Part shown: piece after piece, positions 5,872-6,446 of the stretch | Position numbering within the stretch: position 1 is the first letter of the stretch | Layout of the letters: every line of letters starts with the position of its first letter | Assembly (NCBI GenBank): GCA_041158225.1 | Contig: JBEBBU010000098.1 | Coordinates: 1 to 6,446, forward strand | Origin: JBEBBU01 sp041158225 | GTDB lineage: Bacteria > Pseudomonadota > Gammaproteobacteria > Methylococcales > Methylococcaceae | DNA: 6,446 nucleotides | Direction of reading: 5' to 3' | Program-made: the position numbers and the translations under genes | Notes under the pieces: generated by a model | Database searches by the model: none | The model's input: only the letters and a program-made list of their open reading frames with translations | Told to the model about the DNA's origin: nothing

Positions 5872-6446
5872 TCATACCGGCTGTGACTCATGCACGGCAA
5901 ATCCCAGCCTGCGATAAACTTCGAGGCGTTTGCGATAGGCTGAAACACCCAGTGGATGATGATCCACGATATCCATGACATGTGCTACGGTTTTTCCGGG
6001 ATAGGGCCTCCGGGTACGTCCTATACTCTGGATGAGCCGGGTAGCTGCAGGTGACTCCCGCCCTGCAATGTCAGCGCTGACAGGCGCTGCAAAAATCAGC
6101 GCCCCCACATGAGGCAGATCAATCCCTTCACTCAGCAGAGAAAGCGTGCTGATGATCAGGGAACTTTCAGGTGCCAGCGCCATCCTTTCCAGACGATCCG
6201 CTCTTGGTAACTGACCATGCAGCAGCAGACAGGCATGTCCCATCGCCATCACCAACTCGTACAGTACTTCGGCATGTGCGATGGTTGACGTCAGGATCAC
6301 TGTACCGCGAGTGCTTGCGGCACGAATCGCTGACTGGGCAATCATGGCATTGCGCCCCGGCTCTTCCGCAAGCCACTGCAGAAATGCCCCCCAACCCTCG
6401 ACCTCTGCCGTACAGGGATACCCTACCACCGTAACCTTGACAGGCA
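5872..6446 (-). CDS. Superfamily 2 DEAD/DEAH-type helicase, C-terminal part, cut by window edge
   Basis: About 190 residues are visible; the frame is open to the right edge (PVKVTVVGYP...), so the Walker A/B domain is outside. It is the second RecA-like lobe of an ATP-driven nucleic-acid helicase. GTVILTSTIAHAEVLYELV is the motif IV region, LLLHGQLPRADR precedes motif V, LIISTLSLLSEGIDLP is motif V, and RLIQSIGRTRRPYPGK is motif VI with both arginines of QxxGRxxR. The tail SAYRKRLEVYRRLGF resembles COG1061-type (SSL2-like) helicases, including phage-borne and stand-alone ones. The GTG at 6429 is not accepted as the start because the frame continues upstream and a lone C-terminal lobe is not a usual protein. 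The exact role (repair, restriction or phage-related) cannot be decided without the N-terminal half and upstream neighbours. It ends 62 bp before gnd. Confidence 0.85.
   Translation of the reverse strand, partial: PVKVTVVGYPCTAEVEGWGAFLQWLAEEPGRNAMIAQSAIRAASTRGTVILTSTIAHAEVLYELVMAMGHACLLLHGQLPRADRLERMALAPESSLIISTLSLLSEGIDLPHVGALIFAAPVSADIAGRESPAATRLIQSIGRTRRPYPGKTVAHVMDIVDHHPLGVSAYRKRLEVYRRLGFAVHESQPV

Noticed and set aside
1..6446. CRISPR array, tRNA/rRNA genes, insertion sequence ends or integrase sites
   Set aside because: No regularly spaced direct repeats, cloverleaf-like RNA genes, transposase motifs or long inverted repeats were seen on either strand.

Overview
The window looks like chromosomal DNA of a free-living, probably marine or oceanospirilloid gammaproteobacterium. 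That is an inference from protein style. The EF-G reads like the second EF-G paralogue of Vibrio, Shewanella and relatives, and moderate GC, tight gene packing and good Shine-Dalgarno sites fit. There are no rRNA or tRNA genes, insertion sequences, CRISPR arrays or phage structural genes. Intergenic space is small; the largest gap is 107 bp.

Layout. Positions 1-1485 (minus) hold the first 495 codons of an EF-G 2 gene (fusA2-type), cut by the left edge. A divergent intergenic region (1486-1592) carries a good sigma-70 promoter for EF-G 2 with a perfect TATAAT. To the right, two plus-strand genes overlap by 4 bp (ATGA): a stand-alone RibD C-terminal-type reductase (1593-2462) and a histidine phosphatase resembling sedoheptulose-bisphosphatase SHB17 (2459-3079). 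The rest of the window is on the minus strand and runs right to left: the C-terminal part of a superfamily 2 helicase (6446-5872, cut by the right edge), a short-form 6-phosphogluconate dehydrogenase (5809-4796), a class I-type CPD photolyase (4785-3337) and an unrecognised 76-residue protein (3300-3070). The last of these ends 10 bp inside the tail of the phosphatase gene.

How the genes may work together. The minus-strand genes are closely spaced (62, 10 and 36 bp) and look co-transcribed, at least from gnd onward. One metabolic thread can be drawn as inference only: 6PGDH and an SHB17-like phosphatase act on pentose-phosphate sugars; ribulose 5-phosphate feeds riboflavin; a RibD-like reductase may act on a riboflavin-type intermediate; FAD is the photolyase cofactor. 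The reductase-phosphatase pair is the most interesting item, because a reductase followed by a phosphatase mirrors two successive steps of riboflavin synthesis, although the reductase lacks the usual Gly-Gly motif.

I see no clear undescribed multi-gene system. Other points worth checking are a cluster of four copies of the 8-mer GGTCTGGC or its complement around the divergent start region, and the unidentified small protein.
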